Source of the DNA: Fistularia commersonii
Lineage: Eukaryota; Chordata; Actinopteri; Syngnathiformes; Fistulariidae
Length of the DNA: 64,000 bases
NCBI GenBank assembly: GCA_037954325.1
Contig: JBBMNZ010000049.1
Coordinates: 124,001 to 188,000, forward strand
Direction: 5' to 3'
The notes beneath the pieces are model-generated. The model ran no database searches, was not told the origin of the DNA, and saw only the letters and a list, made by a program, of their open reading frames with translations. Below are positions 24,031-38,499 of the stretch, piece after piece (positions within the stretch are counted from its first letter, which is position 1; each line of letters starts with the position of its first letter). Made by a program: the position numbers and the translations under genes.

Positions 24031-26440
24031 AAATTCAAAAGATATAGCCATTTGTTCAAAAACTGCATAAATCACCGAATTGAAGCGTTTTTGAGTTGGA
24101 GCGGAAATAACTAATCAATATCAATATGCTGGTTGTTGCTGTTGATATATGTTGTTTAAGACATGATTCTGCAAAATATATTTCAAATTCAGTGTAATCT
24201 AGCCCAAGTTCAAAAGATATAGCCTTTCGTTCAAAAAGGGCTTATATCACTGAGTTGAAACGTTTTCTATTAGGAGTGGAAAACTAATGAATTTTATCAT
24301 GGTGGTTTCTGCTGTTGAAATATTTTTTTAGGACATGATTTTGCACAATATATGTCAAATTCAGTTTAATCCAGCCACAAGTTCAAAAGATATAGCCATT
24401 CGTTCAAAAAGTGCTATCTCACCAAGTTGAAGCGTAATTGATTCGGAGTGGAAATAACTAATGAATTTCATCAAGCTGGTTTCTGCTGTTGAAATATGTT
24501 GTTTAGGACAATAATATGCACAAAATATGTCAAATTCAGTATAATCCAGCGACAAGATCAAAAGATATAGCCATTCGTGCAAAAAGTGCTTATCTCACCG
24601 AGTTGAAGCATTTCTGATTAGGAGAGGAAATAACTAATGAATTCCATCATGCTGGTTTCTGCTGTTGAAATATGTTGTTTAGGACATGATTCTGCACAAT
24701 ATAGGTCAAATTCAGTGAAAACCCCTCCAAAGTCCAAAAGACATAGCCATTCGTTCAAAAAGTTCTTTTCTCACGGAGTTGAAGTGTTTTTGATTAGGAG
24801 TGGAAAACTAATGAATTTTATCATGATGGTTTCTGCTGTTGAAATATTTTTTTAGGACATGATTCTGCACTATATATGTCAAATTCAGTGTAATCCAGCT
24901 ACAAGTTCAAAAGATATAGCCATTCGTTCAAAAAGTACTTATCTCACCGAGTTGAAGTGTTTTTGATTCGGAATGGAAATAACTAATTAATTTCACCAAA
25001 CCTGTTTCTACTGTTGAAATATGTTCTTTAGCACATGATTCTGGAATATATATGTCAAATTCAGTGTAACCCAGCTACAGGATCAAAATATATGGCCATT
25101 CATTCAAAAAGTGCTTTTTTCTCACCGAGTTGAAGTATTTTAGATTAGGAGTGGAAATAACTAATGGATTTCATCAAGTTGTTTTCTACTGTTGAGATTT
25201 GTTGTTTAGGACATGATTCTGCACAATATATGTCAAATTCAGTGTAATCCCTTCACAAGTTCAAAAGATATAGCCATTCGTTCAAAAAGTACTTATCTCA
25301 CCGAGTTGAAGCGTTTTTGATTAGTAGTGGAAATAACATATGAATTTCATCAAGCTGGTTTCTGCTGTTGAAATATGTTGTTTAGGACATGATTATGCAC
25401 AATATTTGTCAAATTCCGTGTAATCCCTTCATAGGTTCAAAAGATATAACCATTCGTTCAAAAAGTTATTATCTCACAGAGTTGAAGCATTTTTGATTCG
25501 GAGTGGAAATAACTAATGGATTTCATCAAGCTGGTTTCTGCTGTTGATTTATGTTGTTTAGGACATGATTTTGCACAATATATGTCAACTTAAGTGTAAT
25601 CCCATCACAGGTTCAAAAGATATAGCCTTTCTTTAAAAAGTGCTTATCTCAACGAGTTGAACCTTTTTTTATTAGGAGTGGAAATAACATTTGAATTTTA
25701 TCAAGTTGGTTGTTGCTGTTGAAATATGTTGGTTAGGACGTGATTCTGCACAATATAAGTCAAATTCAGTGTAATCCCTTCATAGGTTCAAAAGATATAA
25801 CCATTCGTTCAAAAAGTACTTATCTCACCGAGTTGAAGCGTTTTTGATTCGGAGTGGAAAAAACTAATGAATTTCATCAAGCTGGTTTCTGCTGTTGAAA
25901 TATGTTGTTTAGGATATGATTCTGCACAATATATGTCATATTCAGTGTTATCCCATTACATGTTCAAAAGATATAGCCATTCGTTCAAAAAGGACTTATC
26001 TCACCGAGTTGAAGCGTCTTTGATTAGGAGTGGAAATAACTAATGGATTTCATCAAGCTGGTTTCTGCTGTTGATTTATGTTGTTTAGGACATGATTTTG
26101 CACAATATATGTCAACTTCAGTGTAATCCCATCACAGGTTCAAAAGATATAGCCATTCGTGAAAAAATGCTTATCTCACCGAGTTGAGACGTTTCCGATG
26201 AAGAGTGGAAAAAACTAATGAATTTCATCAAGCTGGTTTCTGCTGTTGAAATATGTTGTTTAGGACATGATTCTGCACAATATATGTCAAATTCAATGAA
26301 AACCCCTCCAAAGTCCAAAAGACATAGCCATTCGTTCAAAAAGTTCTTATCTCACGGAGTTGAAGCGTTTTTGATTCGGAGTGGAAATAACTAATGAATT
26401 TCATCAAGCTGGTTTCTGCTGTTGAAATATATTTTTAGGA
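24030..26440. repeat. Family 2 block paired with 31600-33250 and 35150-35650
   Basis: Contains monomers with GTGCTATCTCACC (a 2-bp shortening), AACCCCTCCAAAGTCC (near 24718), ATTTTTTTAGGACATG and TTGATTTATGTTG. These recur in the same order at 31.6-33.25 kb. The GTTGAGACGTTTC plus AACCCCTCCAAAGTCC pair near 26190-26310 recurs near 35490-35620. Confidence 0.78.
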
Positions 26441-27340
26441 CATGATTCTGCACAATATATGTCAAATTCAGTGTAATCCAACCACAAGTTCAAAAGATAT
26501 AGCCATTTGTTCAAAATCAGCATAACTCACTGAGTTGAATCGTTTTTGAGTTGGAGCGAAAATAACTAATGAATTTCAATATGCTGGTTTTTGCTGTTGA
26601 TATATTTTGTTTAGGACATGATTCTGCACTATATATGTCAAATTCAGTGTAATCTAGCCACAAGTTCAAAGGATATAGCCTTTCGTTCAAAAAGTGCTTA
26701 TCTCAACGAGTTGAAGCGTAATTGATTCAGCGTGGAAATAACTAATGAATTTCATCAAGCTGGTTTCTGCGTTTGAAATATTTTGTTTTTAGCACATGAT
26801 TCTGCACAATATATGTCAACTTCAGTGTAATCCAATCACAGGTTCAAAAGATATAGCCATTCGTTCAAAAAGTGTTTTTCTTATCGGGTTGAAGCATTTT
26901 TGATTAGGAATTGAAATAATTAATGAATTTCATCAAGCTGGTTTCTGCCGTTGAAATCTGTTCTTAAGTGTATGATTCTGCACAATATATGTCAAATTCA
27001 GTGTAATCCAGCCGTAAGTTCAAAAGATATAGCCATTTGTTCTAAAACTGCATAACTCACTGAGTTGAAGCGTTTTTGAGATGGAGCGGAAATAGTTAAT
27101 GAATTTCAATATGCTGGTTTTTGCTGTTGATATATGTCGTTTCGGACATGATTCTACACAATATATGTCATATTCAGTGTAATCCAGCTACAAGTTCAAA
27201 AGATATAGTCATAAGGTCAAATACTGCTTATCTTATCGAATTTAATCGTGTTTGAGTTGGATTGGAAATAACTAAAGAATTTCACCAATTTTTTTTTTTC
27301 TGTTGATATATGTTGTTTAGGACATGATTTTGCACAATAT
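26440..27340. repeat. Family 2 five-monomer block, copy 1
   Basis: Monomers with ATCAGCATAACTCACTG, TTGATATATTTTG, GCGTTTGAAATATTTTG and TATGTCGTTTCGGAC, ending in a boundary ATCGAATTTAATCGTG. The full set recurs at about 38740-39640 (GTTTCGGAC at 27139 and 39432). A three-monomer part recurs at 35930-36420. Confidence 0.8.
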
Positions 27341-27349
27341 ATGTCAAAT

Positions 27350-30300
27350 TCAGCGTAATCCCATCACATGTTCAAAAGATATAACCATTAGTTCAAAAAG
27401 TTTTTATCTTATAGGGTTGAAGCGTTTTTGATTTTGAGTGGAAATGACTAATGAATTTCATCACAGCTGGTTTCTGCTGTTGAAATATGTTGTATAGGAC
27501 ATGATTCAGCACAAATTATGTCAAATTCAGTGTAATCCAGCGAGAAGATCAAAAGATATAGCCATTTGTTCAAAAACTGCTTATCTCACCGAGTTGAAGC
27601 GTTTTTGAGTTGGAGTGGAAATACTAATGAATTTCAATTTGCTATTTTTTGCTGTTGATATATGTTGTTTAGGACATGATTCTGCTCAATATTTTTCAAA
27701 TTCAGTGTAATCCAGCTATAAATTTAAAAGATATAGCCATACGTGCAAAAAGTGCTTATCTCACTGAGTTGAATCGTTTTTGATTTTGATTGGAAATGAG
27801 TAATGAATTTCATCAAGCTGGTTTCTTCTGTTTAAATATGTTGTTTAGGACATGATTCTGCACAATATATGTCAAATTAAGTGTAATCCAGCCACAAGTT
27901 CAAAAGATATAGCCTTAAGGTCAAAAAGTGCTATATCTTACCGAGTTAAATCGTTTTTGAGTTGGAGTGGAAATAACTAATGAATTTCATCAAGCTGGTT
28001 TCTGCTGTTGAAATATGTTGTATAGGACATGATTCTGCAAAAAAAAAAATGTAAAATTCAGTGTAATCCAGCAACAAGATCAAAAGATATAGCCATTCGT
28101 GCAAAAAGTGCTTATCTCAACGAGTTGAAGCGTTTTTGATTAGGAGTGGAAATAACTAATGAATTTCATCAAGTTGGTTTGTACTGTTTAAATAAGTTGT
28201 TTAGGACATGATTCTGCACAATATATGTCAAATTCAGTGTCATCCAATCACATGTTCAAAAGATATAGCCATTACTTCAAAAAGTGTTTATCTTATCGGG
28301 TTGAAGCGTTTTTGATTAGGAATGTAAATAACTAATGAATTTCATGAAGCTGTTTTCTGCTGTTGAAATATGTTGTTTAGGACATGATTCTACACAAAAT
28401 ATGTCAAATTCAGTGTAATCCAGCGACAAGATCAAAAGATATAGCCATTCGTGCAAAAAGTGCTTATCTCACCGAGTTGAAGCGTTTTCGATTCGGAGTG
28501 GAAAAAACTAATGAATTTCATCAAGCTGTTTTCTGCTGTTGAAATATGTTGTTTAGGACATGATTCTGCACAATATATGTCCTATTCATTGCAATCCCAT
28601 CAAAATTTCAAAAGATATAGCCATTCGTTCAAAAAGTGCTTATCTCACCGAGTTGAGACGTTTTTGATTAGGAGTTGAAATAACTAATGAATTTCATCAA
28701 GCTGGTTTCTGGTGTTAAAATATGTTGTTTAGGACATGATTCTACACAATATATGTCAACTTCAGTGTAATCCCATCACAGGTTCAAAAGATAAAGCCAT
28801 TCGTTCAAAAAGGGCTTATCTCACCGAGTTGAGACGTTTTTGATTAGGAGTTGAAATAACTAATGAATTTCATCAAGCTGGTTTCTGGTGTTGAAATATG
28901 TTGTTTAGGACATGATTCTACACAATATATGTCAAATTCAGTATGAGCCCATCACAGGTTCAAAGGATATAGCAATTCGTTCAAAACGGTCTTATGAGAC
29001 CGAGTTGAAGCGTTTTTGATTGGGAGTGGAAATAACTAATGGATTTCATCAAGCTGGTTTTTGCCGTTTGAAATATGTTGTTTAGGACATGATTCTAAAC
29101 AAAATATGTCAAATTCAGTGTAATCCATTGTCAAGATCAAAAGATATATCCTTTCGTTCAAAAAGTGCTTATCTCACGGAGTTGAAGCGTTATTGATTAG
29201 GAGTGGAAATAACTAAAGAATTTCATCAAGCTGGTTTCTGCTGTTGAAATATGTTGTTTAGCACATAATTCAGCACAAAATATGTCAAATTCAGTGTAAT
29301 CCCATCACAGGTTCAAAAGATATAGCCATTAGTTCAAAAAGTGTTTATCTCACCGAGTTGAAGTGTTTTTGATGAAGAGAGGAAATAACTAATTAATTTC
29401 ACCAAACCTGTTTCTGCTGTTGATAGATGTTGTATTGGACATGATTCTGTACAATATATGTCAAATTCAGTGTAATCCAGCAACAAGTTCAAAAGATATA
29501 GCCATTCGTTCAAAAAGTGCTTATCTCACCGAGTTGAAGCGTTTATCAGTAGGAGTGGAAGTAACTAATGAATTTCATCAAGCTGGTTTCTGCTATTGAA
29601 ATACGTTGTGTAGGACATGATTCTGCACAATATATGTCAAAATCAGTGTGAGCCCATCACAGGTTCAAAGGATATAGCAATTTGTTCAAAACGTGCTTAT
29701 CCCTCCGGGTTGAAGCGTTTTTGATTCGGAGTGGAAATAACTAATGAATTTCATCAAGCTGGTTTCTGCTGTTGAAATATGTTGTTTAGGACATAATTCA
29801 GCACAAAATATGTCAAATTCAGTGTAATCCAGCGACAATATAAAAAAAAAATAGCCAGTCGTGCAAAAACTTATTTCACTGAGTTGAAGCGTTTTTGATT
29901 AGGAGTGGAAATAACTCATGAATTTCATCAAGCTGGTTTCTGCTGTTGAAATATGTTCTATAGGACATGATTCAGCACAAAATATGTCAAATTCAGTGTA
30001 ACAAAGTTACAAGTTCAAAAGATATAGCCATTCGATCAAAAACTGCTTATCTCACCGAGTGAAGCATGTTTGATTCGGAGTGGAAATAACTAATGAATTT
30101 CATCAAGCTGGTTTCTGCTGTTGAAATATGTGGTTTAGGACATGATTCTGCACAAAAAAAAATGTCAAATTCATTGTAATCCTGCGACAATATCAAAAGA
30201 TACAGCCATTCGTGCAAAAACTGCTTATCTTACCGAGTTGAAGCGTTTTTCATGAAGAGAGGAAATAACTGATTAATTTCACCAAGCCTGTTTCTGCTGT

Positions 30301-33250
30301 TGATAGTCGTGTATTGGACATGATTTTGTACAATAAATTTCAAATTCAGTGTAATCCAGCGACAAGATCCAAAAATGGAGCCATTCGTTCGAAAACTGCT
30401 TATCTCACCGAGTTGAACCGTTTTTGAGTTGGAGTGGAAATAACTAATGAATTTCAATATGCTGGTTTTTGCTGTTGATATATGTTGTTTAGGACATGAC
30501 TTTGCACAATATATGTCAAATTCAGTATAATCCAGCTATAAATTCAAAAGATATAGCCATAAGGTCAAAAATGCTAATCTCACTGAGTTGAAGCGATTTT
30601 GATTTTGAGTGGAAATAACTAATGAATTTCATCAAGATGGTTTCTACTGTTGAAATATGTTGTTTAGGACATGATTCTGCAATATATGTATCATATTCAA
30701 TGTAACCCAGCTACAGGATCAAAATATATAGCCATTCGTTCAAAAAGTGCTTTTCTCACCGAGTTGAAACATTTTTGATTGGGAGTGGAAATAACTCATG
30801 AATTTCATCAAGTTGGTTTCTACTGTTGAAATATGTTGTTTAGGACATGATTCTGCAAAATATATGTCAAATTCATTGTAATCCCATCACAGGTTCAAAA
30901 TATATAGTCATTCGTTCAAAAAGTACTTATTTTACCAAGTTGAAGCGTTTTTGATGAAGAAAGGAAATAACTATTGAATTTCAACAAGCCTGCTGTTGAT
31001 AGGTGTTTTAAAGGACATGATACTGTACAATATATGTCAAATTCAGTGTAATCCAGCGACAAGAACAAAAGACATAGCCATTCGTTCTAAAACTAATATC
31101 TCACCGAGTTGAAGCGTTTTTGAGATGGAGTGCAAATAACTAATGAATTTCAATATGCTGGTTTTTGTTGTTGATATATGTTGTTTAGGACATGATTCTG
31201 CACAATATATGTCAAATTCATTGTAATCCAGCGACAAGATCAAAAGATATAGCCATTCGTGCAAAAAGTGCTTATCTCACCGAGTTGAAGCAATTTTGAT
31301 TAGGTGTGGAAATAACTAATGAATTTCATCAAGCCGGTTTCTGCTGTTGAAATATGTTTTTCAGGATATGATTCTGCACGATATATGACGTATTCAGAAA
31401 AATCCCATCAAAAGACCAAAAGATATAGCCATTCGTTCAAAAAGTGCTTATCTGACCATGTTGAAGTGTTTCTGATTGGGAGTGGAAATAACTAATGAAT
31501 ATCATCAAGCTGGTTTCTGCTGTTGAAATATATTGTTTAGGACATGATTCTGTACAATATATGTCAAATTCAGCGAATCCAGCTACAAGTTCAAAAGATA
31601 TAACCATTTGTTCAAAAACTGCATAAATCACCGAATTGAAGCGTTTTTGAGTTGGAGCGGAAATAACTAATTAATATCAATATGCTGGTTGTTGCTGTTG
31701 ATATATGTTGTTTAAGACATGATTCTGCAAAATATATTTCAAATTCAGTGTAATCTAGCCCAAGTTCAAAAGATATAGCCTTTCGTTCAAAAAGGGCTTA
31801 TATCACTGAGTTGAAACGTTTTCTATTAGGAGTGGAAAACTAATGAATTTTATCATGGTGGTTTCTGCTGTTGAAATATATTTTTAGGACATGATTTTGC
31901 ACAATATATGTCAAATTCAGTTTAATCCAGCCACAAGTTCAAAAGATATAGCCATTCGTTCAAAAAGTGCTATCTCACCAAGTTGAAGCGTAATTGATTC
32001 GGAGTGGAAATAACTAATGAATTTCATCAAGCTGGTTTCTGCTGTTGAAATATGATGTTTAGGACAATAATCTGCACAAAATATGTCAAATTCAGTATAA
32101 TCCAGCGACAAGATCAAAAGATATAGCCATTCGTGCAAAAAGTTCTTATCTCACCGAGTTGAAGCATTTCTGATTCGGAGAGGAAATAACTAATGAATTC
32201 CATCAAGCTGGTTTCTGCTGTTGAAATATGTTGTTTAAGACATGATTCTGCACAATATATGTCAAATTCAGTGAAAACCCCTTCAAAGTCCAAAAGACAT
32301 AGCCATTCGTTCAAAAAGTTCTTTTCTCACGGAGTTGAAGCGTTTTTGATTAGGAGTGGAAAACTCATGAATTTTATCATGCTGGTTTCTGCTGTTGAAA
32401 TATTTTTTTAGGACATGATTCTGCACAATATATATCAAATTCAGTGTAATCCAGCTACAAGTTTAAAAGATATAGCCATTCGTTCAAAAAGTACTTATCT
32501 CACCGAGTTGAAGCGTATTTGATTCGGAATGGAAATAACTAATGAATTTCATCAAGCTGGTTTCTACTGTTGAAATATGTTCTTTAGCACATGATTCTGG
32601 AATATATAGGTCAAATTCAGTGTAACCCAGCTACAGGATCAAAATATATGGCCATTCATTCAAAAAGTGCTTTTCTCACCGAGTTGAAGTGTTTTAGATT
32701 AGGAGTGGAAATAACTAATGGATTTCATCAAGTTGTTTTCTACTGTTGAGATTTGTTGTTTAGGACATGATTCTGCACAATATATGTCAAATTCAGTGTA
32801 ATCCCTTCACAAGTTCAAAAGATATAGCCATTCGTTCAAAAAGTACTTATCTCACCGAGTTTAAGCGTTTTTGATTAGTAGTGGAAATAACATTTGAATT
32901 TCATCAAGCTGGTTTCTGCTGTTGAAATATGTTGTTTAGGACATGATTCTGCACAATATTTGTCAAACTCCGTGTAATCCCTTCATAGGTTCAAAAGATA
33001 TAATCATTCGTTCAAAAAGTTATTATCTCACAGAGTTGAAGCATTTTTGATTCGGAGTGGAAATAACTAATGGAATTCATCAAGCTGGTTTCTGCTGTTG
33101 ATTTATGTTGTTTAAGACATGATTCTGCACAATATATGTCATATTCAGTGTTATCCCATTACATGTTCAAAAGATATAGCCATTCGTTCAAAAAGGACTT
33201 ATCTCACCGAGTTGAAGCGTCTTTGATTAGGAGTGGAAATAACTAATGGA
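27350..33250. repeat. Shortened collinear replay of 11.7-26 kb
   Basis: Successive segments match earlier segments in the same left-to-right order. 27351-27948 matches 11694-12291; 27949-28480 matches 13351-13880; and 28480-29500 matches about 13880-14900. 29530-30620 matches 18460-19560, 30630-31600 matches 20970-22100, and 31600-33250 matches 24040-26040. About 14.3 kb has thus been replayed in about 5.9 kb, losing whole monomers at each break. All material is satellite. Confidence 0.75.
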
Positions 33251-33285
33251 TTTCATCAAGTTGGTTTCTGCTGTTGAAATATATT

Positions 33286-34945
33286 GTTCAGGACTTGATT
33301 CTACACAAAATATGTCAAATTCAGTGTAATCCAGCGTCAAGATCAAAAGATATAGCCTTTCGTTCAAAAAGTGCTTATCTCACGGAGTTGAAGCGTTTTT
33401 GATTAGGAGTGGAAATAACTTTTGAATTTCATCAAGCTGGTTTCTGCTGTTGAAATATGTTGTTTAGGATATGATTCTGCACATATATGTCATATTCAGT
33501 GTGATCCCATAACATGTTCAAAAGATATAGCCATTCGTTCAAAAAGGACTTATCTAACCGAGTTGAAGCGTTTTTAATTAGGAGTGGAAATAACTAATGG
33601 ATTTCATAAAGCTGGTTTCTGCTGTTGATTTATGTTGTTTAGGACATGATTTTGCACAATATATGTCAACTTTAGTGTAATCCCATCACAGGTTCCAAAG
33701 ATATAGCCTTTCGTTAAAAAGTGCTTATCTCACCGAGTTGAAACGTTTCTGATTAGGAGTGGAAATAACTAATGAATTTCATCAAGCTGGTTTCTGCTGT
33801 TGAAATATGTTGTTTAGAACTTGATTCTGCACAATATATGTCAAATTCAGTGCAATCCAGTCACAAGTTCAAAAGATATAGCCATTTGTTCAAAAACTGC
33901 ATAACTCACCGAGTTGAAGCGTTTTTGAGTTTGAGCGGAAATAACTAATGAATATCAATATGCTGGTTGTTGCTGTTGATATATGTTGTGTAGGACATGA
34001 TTCTGCACAATATATTTCAAATTCAGTGTAATCTAGCCCAAGTTTAAAAGATATAGCCTTTCGTTCAAAAAGGGCTTATATCACTTAGTTGAAGCGTTTT
34101 TGATTAGGAGTGGAAAACTAATGAATTTTATCATGCTGGTTTCTGCTTTTGAAATATTTTTTTAGGAAATGATTCTGCACAATATATGTCAAATTCAGTG
34201 TAATCCAGCTACAAGTTCAAAAGATATAGCCATTCGTTCAAAAAGTGCTTATCTCACCGAGTTGAAGCATTTCTGATTAGGAGTGGAAATAACTGATGAA
34301 TTCAATCAATCTGGTTTCTGCTGTTGAAATATGTTGTTTAGAACATGATTCTGCACAATATATGTCAGATTCAGTGAAAACCCCTCCAAAGTCCAAAAGA
34401 TATAGCCATTCGTGCAAAAAGTTCTTATCTCACGGAGTTGAAGCGTATTTGATTCGGAGTGGAAATAACTAATGAATTTCATCAAGCTTGTTTCTACTGT
34501 TGAAATATGTTCTTTAGCACATGATTCTGCAATATATATGTAAAATTCAGTGTAACCCATTTACAGGATCAAAATATATAGCCATTCATTCAAAAAGTGC
34601 TTTTCTCACCGAGTTGAAGCGTTTTATATTAGGAGTGGAAATAACTCATGGATTTCATCAGGTTGGTTTCTACTGTTGAGATTTGTTGTTTAGGACATGA
34701 TTCTGCACAATATATGTCAAATTATGTGTAATCCCTTCACAAGTTCAAAAGATATAGCCATTCGTTCAAAAGGACTTATCTCACCGAGTTGAAGCGTTTT
34801 TGATTAGGAGTGGAAATAACATTTGAATTTTATCAAGCTGGTTGTTGCTGTTGAAATATGTTGGTTAGGACGTGATTCTGCACAATATATGTCAAATTCA
34901 GTGTAATCCCTTCATAGGTTCAAAAGATATAACCATTCTTTCAAA
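33286..34945. repeat. Family 2 block of about 9-10 monomers, copy 1
   Basis: Begins at a GGACTTGATTCTAC monomer (33291, partner 36803, offset 3,512). It runs through an AACTGATGAATTCAATC monomer (34291, partner 37628, offset 3,337) to a GGTTAGGACGTG monomer (near 34862, partner near 38201). The 175-bp change in offset means one monomer was lost from the second copy. Confidence 0.82.
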
Positions 34946-36797
34946 AAGTACTTATCTCACCGAGTTGAAGCGTTTTTGATTCGGAGTGGAAAAAACTAAT
35001 GAATTTCATCAAGCTGGTTTCTGCTGTTGAAATATTTTGTTCAGGACATGATTCTGCAAAAAATATGTCAAATTCAGTGCAATCCAGCTACAAGTTCAAA
35101 AGATATAGCCATTCGTTCATAAAGTGATTATCTCACAGAGTTGAAGCGTTTTTGATTCGGAATGGAAATAACTAATGAATTTCATCAAGCTGGTTTCTGC
35201 TGTTGAAATATGTTGTTTAGGATATGATTCTGCACAATATATGTCATATTCAGTGTTATCCCATTACATTTTCAAAAGATATAGCCATTCGTTCAAAAAG
35301 GACTTATCTCACCGAGTTGAAGCGTCTTTGATTTGGAGTAGAAATTACTAATGGATTTCATCAAGCTTGTTTCTGCTGTTGATTTATGTTGTTTAGGACA
35401 TGATTTTGCACAATATATGTCAACTTCAGTGTAATCCCATCACAGGTTCAAAAGATATAGCCATTCATGAAAAAATGTTTTTCTCACCGAGTTGAGACGT
35501 TTCTGATTGGGAGTGGAAAAAACAAATGAATTTCATCAAGCTGGTTTCTGCTGTTGAAATATGTTGTTTAGGACATGATTCTGCACAATATATGTCAAAT
35601 TCAATGAAAACCCCTCCAAAGTCCAAAAGATATAGCCATTCGTTCAAAAAGTGCTTATCTCACCGAGTTGAAGCGTATTTGATTCGGAGTGTAAATAACC
35701 GATGAATTTCATCAAGCTGGTATCTGCTGTTGATATATGTTGTTTAGGACATGATTTTGCACAATATATGTCAACTTCAGTGTAATCCCATCACAGGTTT
35801 AGAAGATATAGCCATTCATTAAAAAGTGCTTATCTCACCGAGTTGAGACGTTTCTGATTAGGAGTGGAAATAACGAATGAATTTCATCAAGCTGGTTTCT
35901 GCTGTTGAAATATGTTGTTTAGGACATGATTCTGCACAATATATGTCAAATTCAGTGTAATCCAGCCACAAGTTCAAAATATATAGCCATTTCTTCAAAA
36001 TCAGCATAACTCACTGAGTTGAATCGTTTTTGAGTTTGAGCGAAAATAACTAATGAATTTCAATATGCTGGTTTTTGCTGTTGATATATTTTGTTTAGGA
36101 CATGATTTTGCACTATATATGTCAAATTCAGTGTAATTTAGCCACAAGTTCAAAGGATATAGCCTTTCGTTCAAAAAGTGCTTATCTCAACGAGTTGAAG
36201 CGTAATTGATTCGGCGTGGAAATAACTAATGAATTTCATCAAGCTGGTTTCTGCGTTTGAAATATTTTGTTTTTAGCACATGATTCTGCACAATATATGT
36301 CAACTTCAGTGTAATCCAATCACAGATTCAAAAGATATAGCCATTCGTTCAAAAAGTGTTTTTCTTATCGGGTTGAAGCGTTTTTGATTAGGAATGGAAA
36401 TAATTAATTGATTTCATCAAGCTGGTTTCTGCTGTTGAAATATGTTGTTTATGACATGATTCTGCACAATATTTGTCAAATTCCGTGTAATCCCTTCATA
36501 GGTTCAAAAGATATAATCATTCGTTCAAAAAGTTATTATCTCACAGAGTTGAAGCATTTTTGATTCGGAGTGGAAATAACTAATGGAATTCATCAAGCTG
36601 GTTTCTGCTGTTGATTTATGTTGTTTAGGACATGATTTTGCAAAATATATGTCAACTTAAGTGTAATCCCATCACAGGTTCAAAAGATATAGCCTTTCGT
36701 TAAAAAGTGCTTATCTCACCGAGTTGAACCTTTTTTTATTAGGATTGGAAATAACTAATGAATTTCATCAAGCTGGTTTCTGCTGTTGAAATATATT
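34945..36797. repeat. Family 2 mixed block
   Basis: Contains pieces related to 25.85-26.35 kb (at about 35150-35650) and 26.44-26.93 kb (at about 35930-36420), plus a GTTAAAAAGTGC monomer like that near 25630. No gene seen. Confidence 0.75.
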
Positions 36798-38285
36798 GCT
36801 CAGGACTTGATTCTACACAAAATAGGTCAAATTCAGTGTAATCCAGCGTCAAGATCAAAAGATATAGCCTTTCGTTCAAAAAGTGCTTATCTCACGGAGT
36901 TGAAGCGTTTTTGATTAGGAGTGGAAATAACTTTTGAATTTCATCAAGCTGGTTTCTGCTGTTGAAATATGTTGTTTAGGATATGATTCTGCACATATAT
37001 GTCATATTCAGTGTGATCCCATAACATGTTCAAAAGATATAGCCATTCGTTCAAAAAGGACTTATCTAACCGAGTTGAAGCGTTTTTAATTAGGAGTGGA
37101 AATAACTAATGGATTTCTTCAAGCTGGTTTCTGCTGTTGATTTATGTTGTTTAGAACTTGATTCTGCACAATATATGTCAAATTCAGTGCAATCCAGTCA
37201 CAAGTTCAAAAGATATAGCCATTTGTTCAAAAACTGCATAACTCACCGAGTTGAAGCGTTTTTGAGTTGGAGCGGAAATAACTAATGAATATCAATATGC
37301 TGGTTGTTGCTGTTGATATATGTTGTGTAGGACATGATTCTGCACAATATATTTCAAATTCAGTGTAATCTAGCCCAAGTTTAAAAGATATAGCCTTTCG
37401 TTCAAAAAGGGCTTATATCACTTAGTTGAAGCGTTTTTGATTAGGAGTGGAAATCTAATGAATTTTATCATGCTGGTTTCTGCTTTTGAAATATTTTTTT
37501 AGGAAATGATTCTGCACAATATATGTCAAATTCAGTGTAATCCAGCTACAAGTTCAAAAGATATAGCCATTCGTTCAAAAAGTGCTTATCTCACCGAGTT
37601 GAAGCATTTCTGATTAGGAGTGGAAATAACTGATGAATTCAATCAATCTGGTTTCTGCTGTTGAAATATGTTGTTTAGAACATGATTCTGCACAATATAT
37701 GTCAGATTCAGTGAAAACCCCTCCAAAGTCCAAAAGATATAGCCATTCGTGTAAAAAGTTCTTATCTCACGGAGTTGAAGCGTATTTGATTCGGAGTGGA
37801 AATAACTAATGAATTTCATCAAGCTTGTTTCTACTCTTGAAATATGTTCTTTAGCACATGATTCTGCAATATATATGTAAAATTCAGTGTAACCCATTTA
37901 CAGGATCAAAATATATAGCCATTCGTTCAAAAAGTGCTTATCTCACCGAGTTGAAGCGTTCTAGATTAGGAGTGGAAATAACTCATGGATTTCATCAAGT
38001 TGGTTTCTACTGTTGAGATTTGTTGTTTAGGACATGATTCTGCACAATAAATGTCAAATTATGTGTAATCCCTTCACAAGTTCAAAAGATATAGCCATTC
38101 GTTCAAAAGGACTTATCTCACCGAGTTGAAGCGTTTTTGATTAGGAGTGGAAATAACATTTGAATTTTATCAAGCTGGTTGTTGCTGTTGAAATATGTTG
38201 GTTAGGACGTGATTCTGCACAATATATGTCAAATTCAGTGTAATCCCTTCATAGGTTCAAAAGATATAACCATTCGTTCAAAAAG
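36798..38285. repeat. Family 2 block of about 9 monomers, copy 2
   Basis: Partner of 33286-34945. It shares CAGGACTTGATTCTAC, the CACATATATGTCATATT deletion variant, the AACTGATGAATTCAATC monomer and GGTTAGGACGTG in order. It lacks the GCACAATATATGTCAACTTTAG monomer found near 33655. Confidence 0.82.
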
Positions 38286-38499
38286 GACTTATCTCACCGA
38301 GTTGAAGCGTCTTTGATTAGGAGTGGAAATAACTAATGGATTTCATCAAGCTGGTTTCTGCTGTTGAAATATATTTTTAGGACATGATTCTGCACAATAT
38401 ATATCAAATTCAGTGTAATCCAGCAACAAGTTCAAAAGATATAGCCATTCGTTCAAAAAGTGCTTATCTCACCGAGTTGAAGCGTATTTGATTCGGAGT

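Noticed and set aside
24637..24855. Plus-strand open frames of about 64-76 codons (also 32193-32411, 40097-40303, 49247-49453, 49749-49979)
   Set aside because: They start at the ATGAATTTCATC segment present in most monomers and are repeat-derived shadows, not conserved genes.
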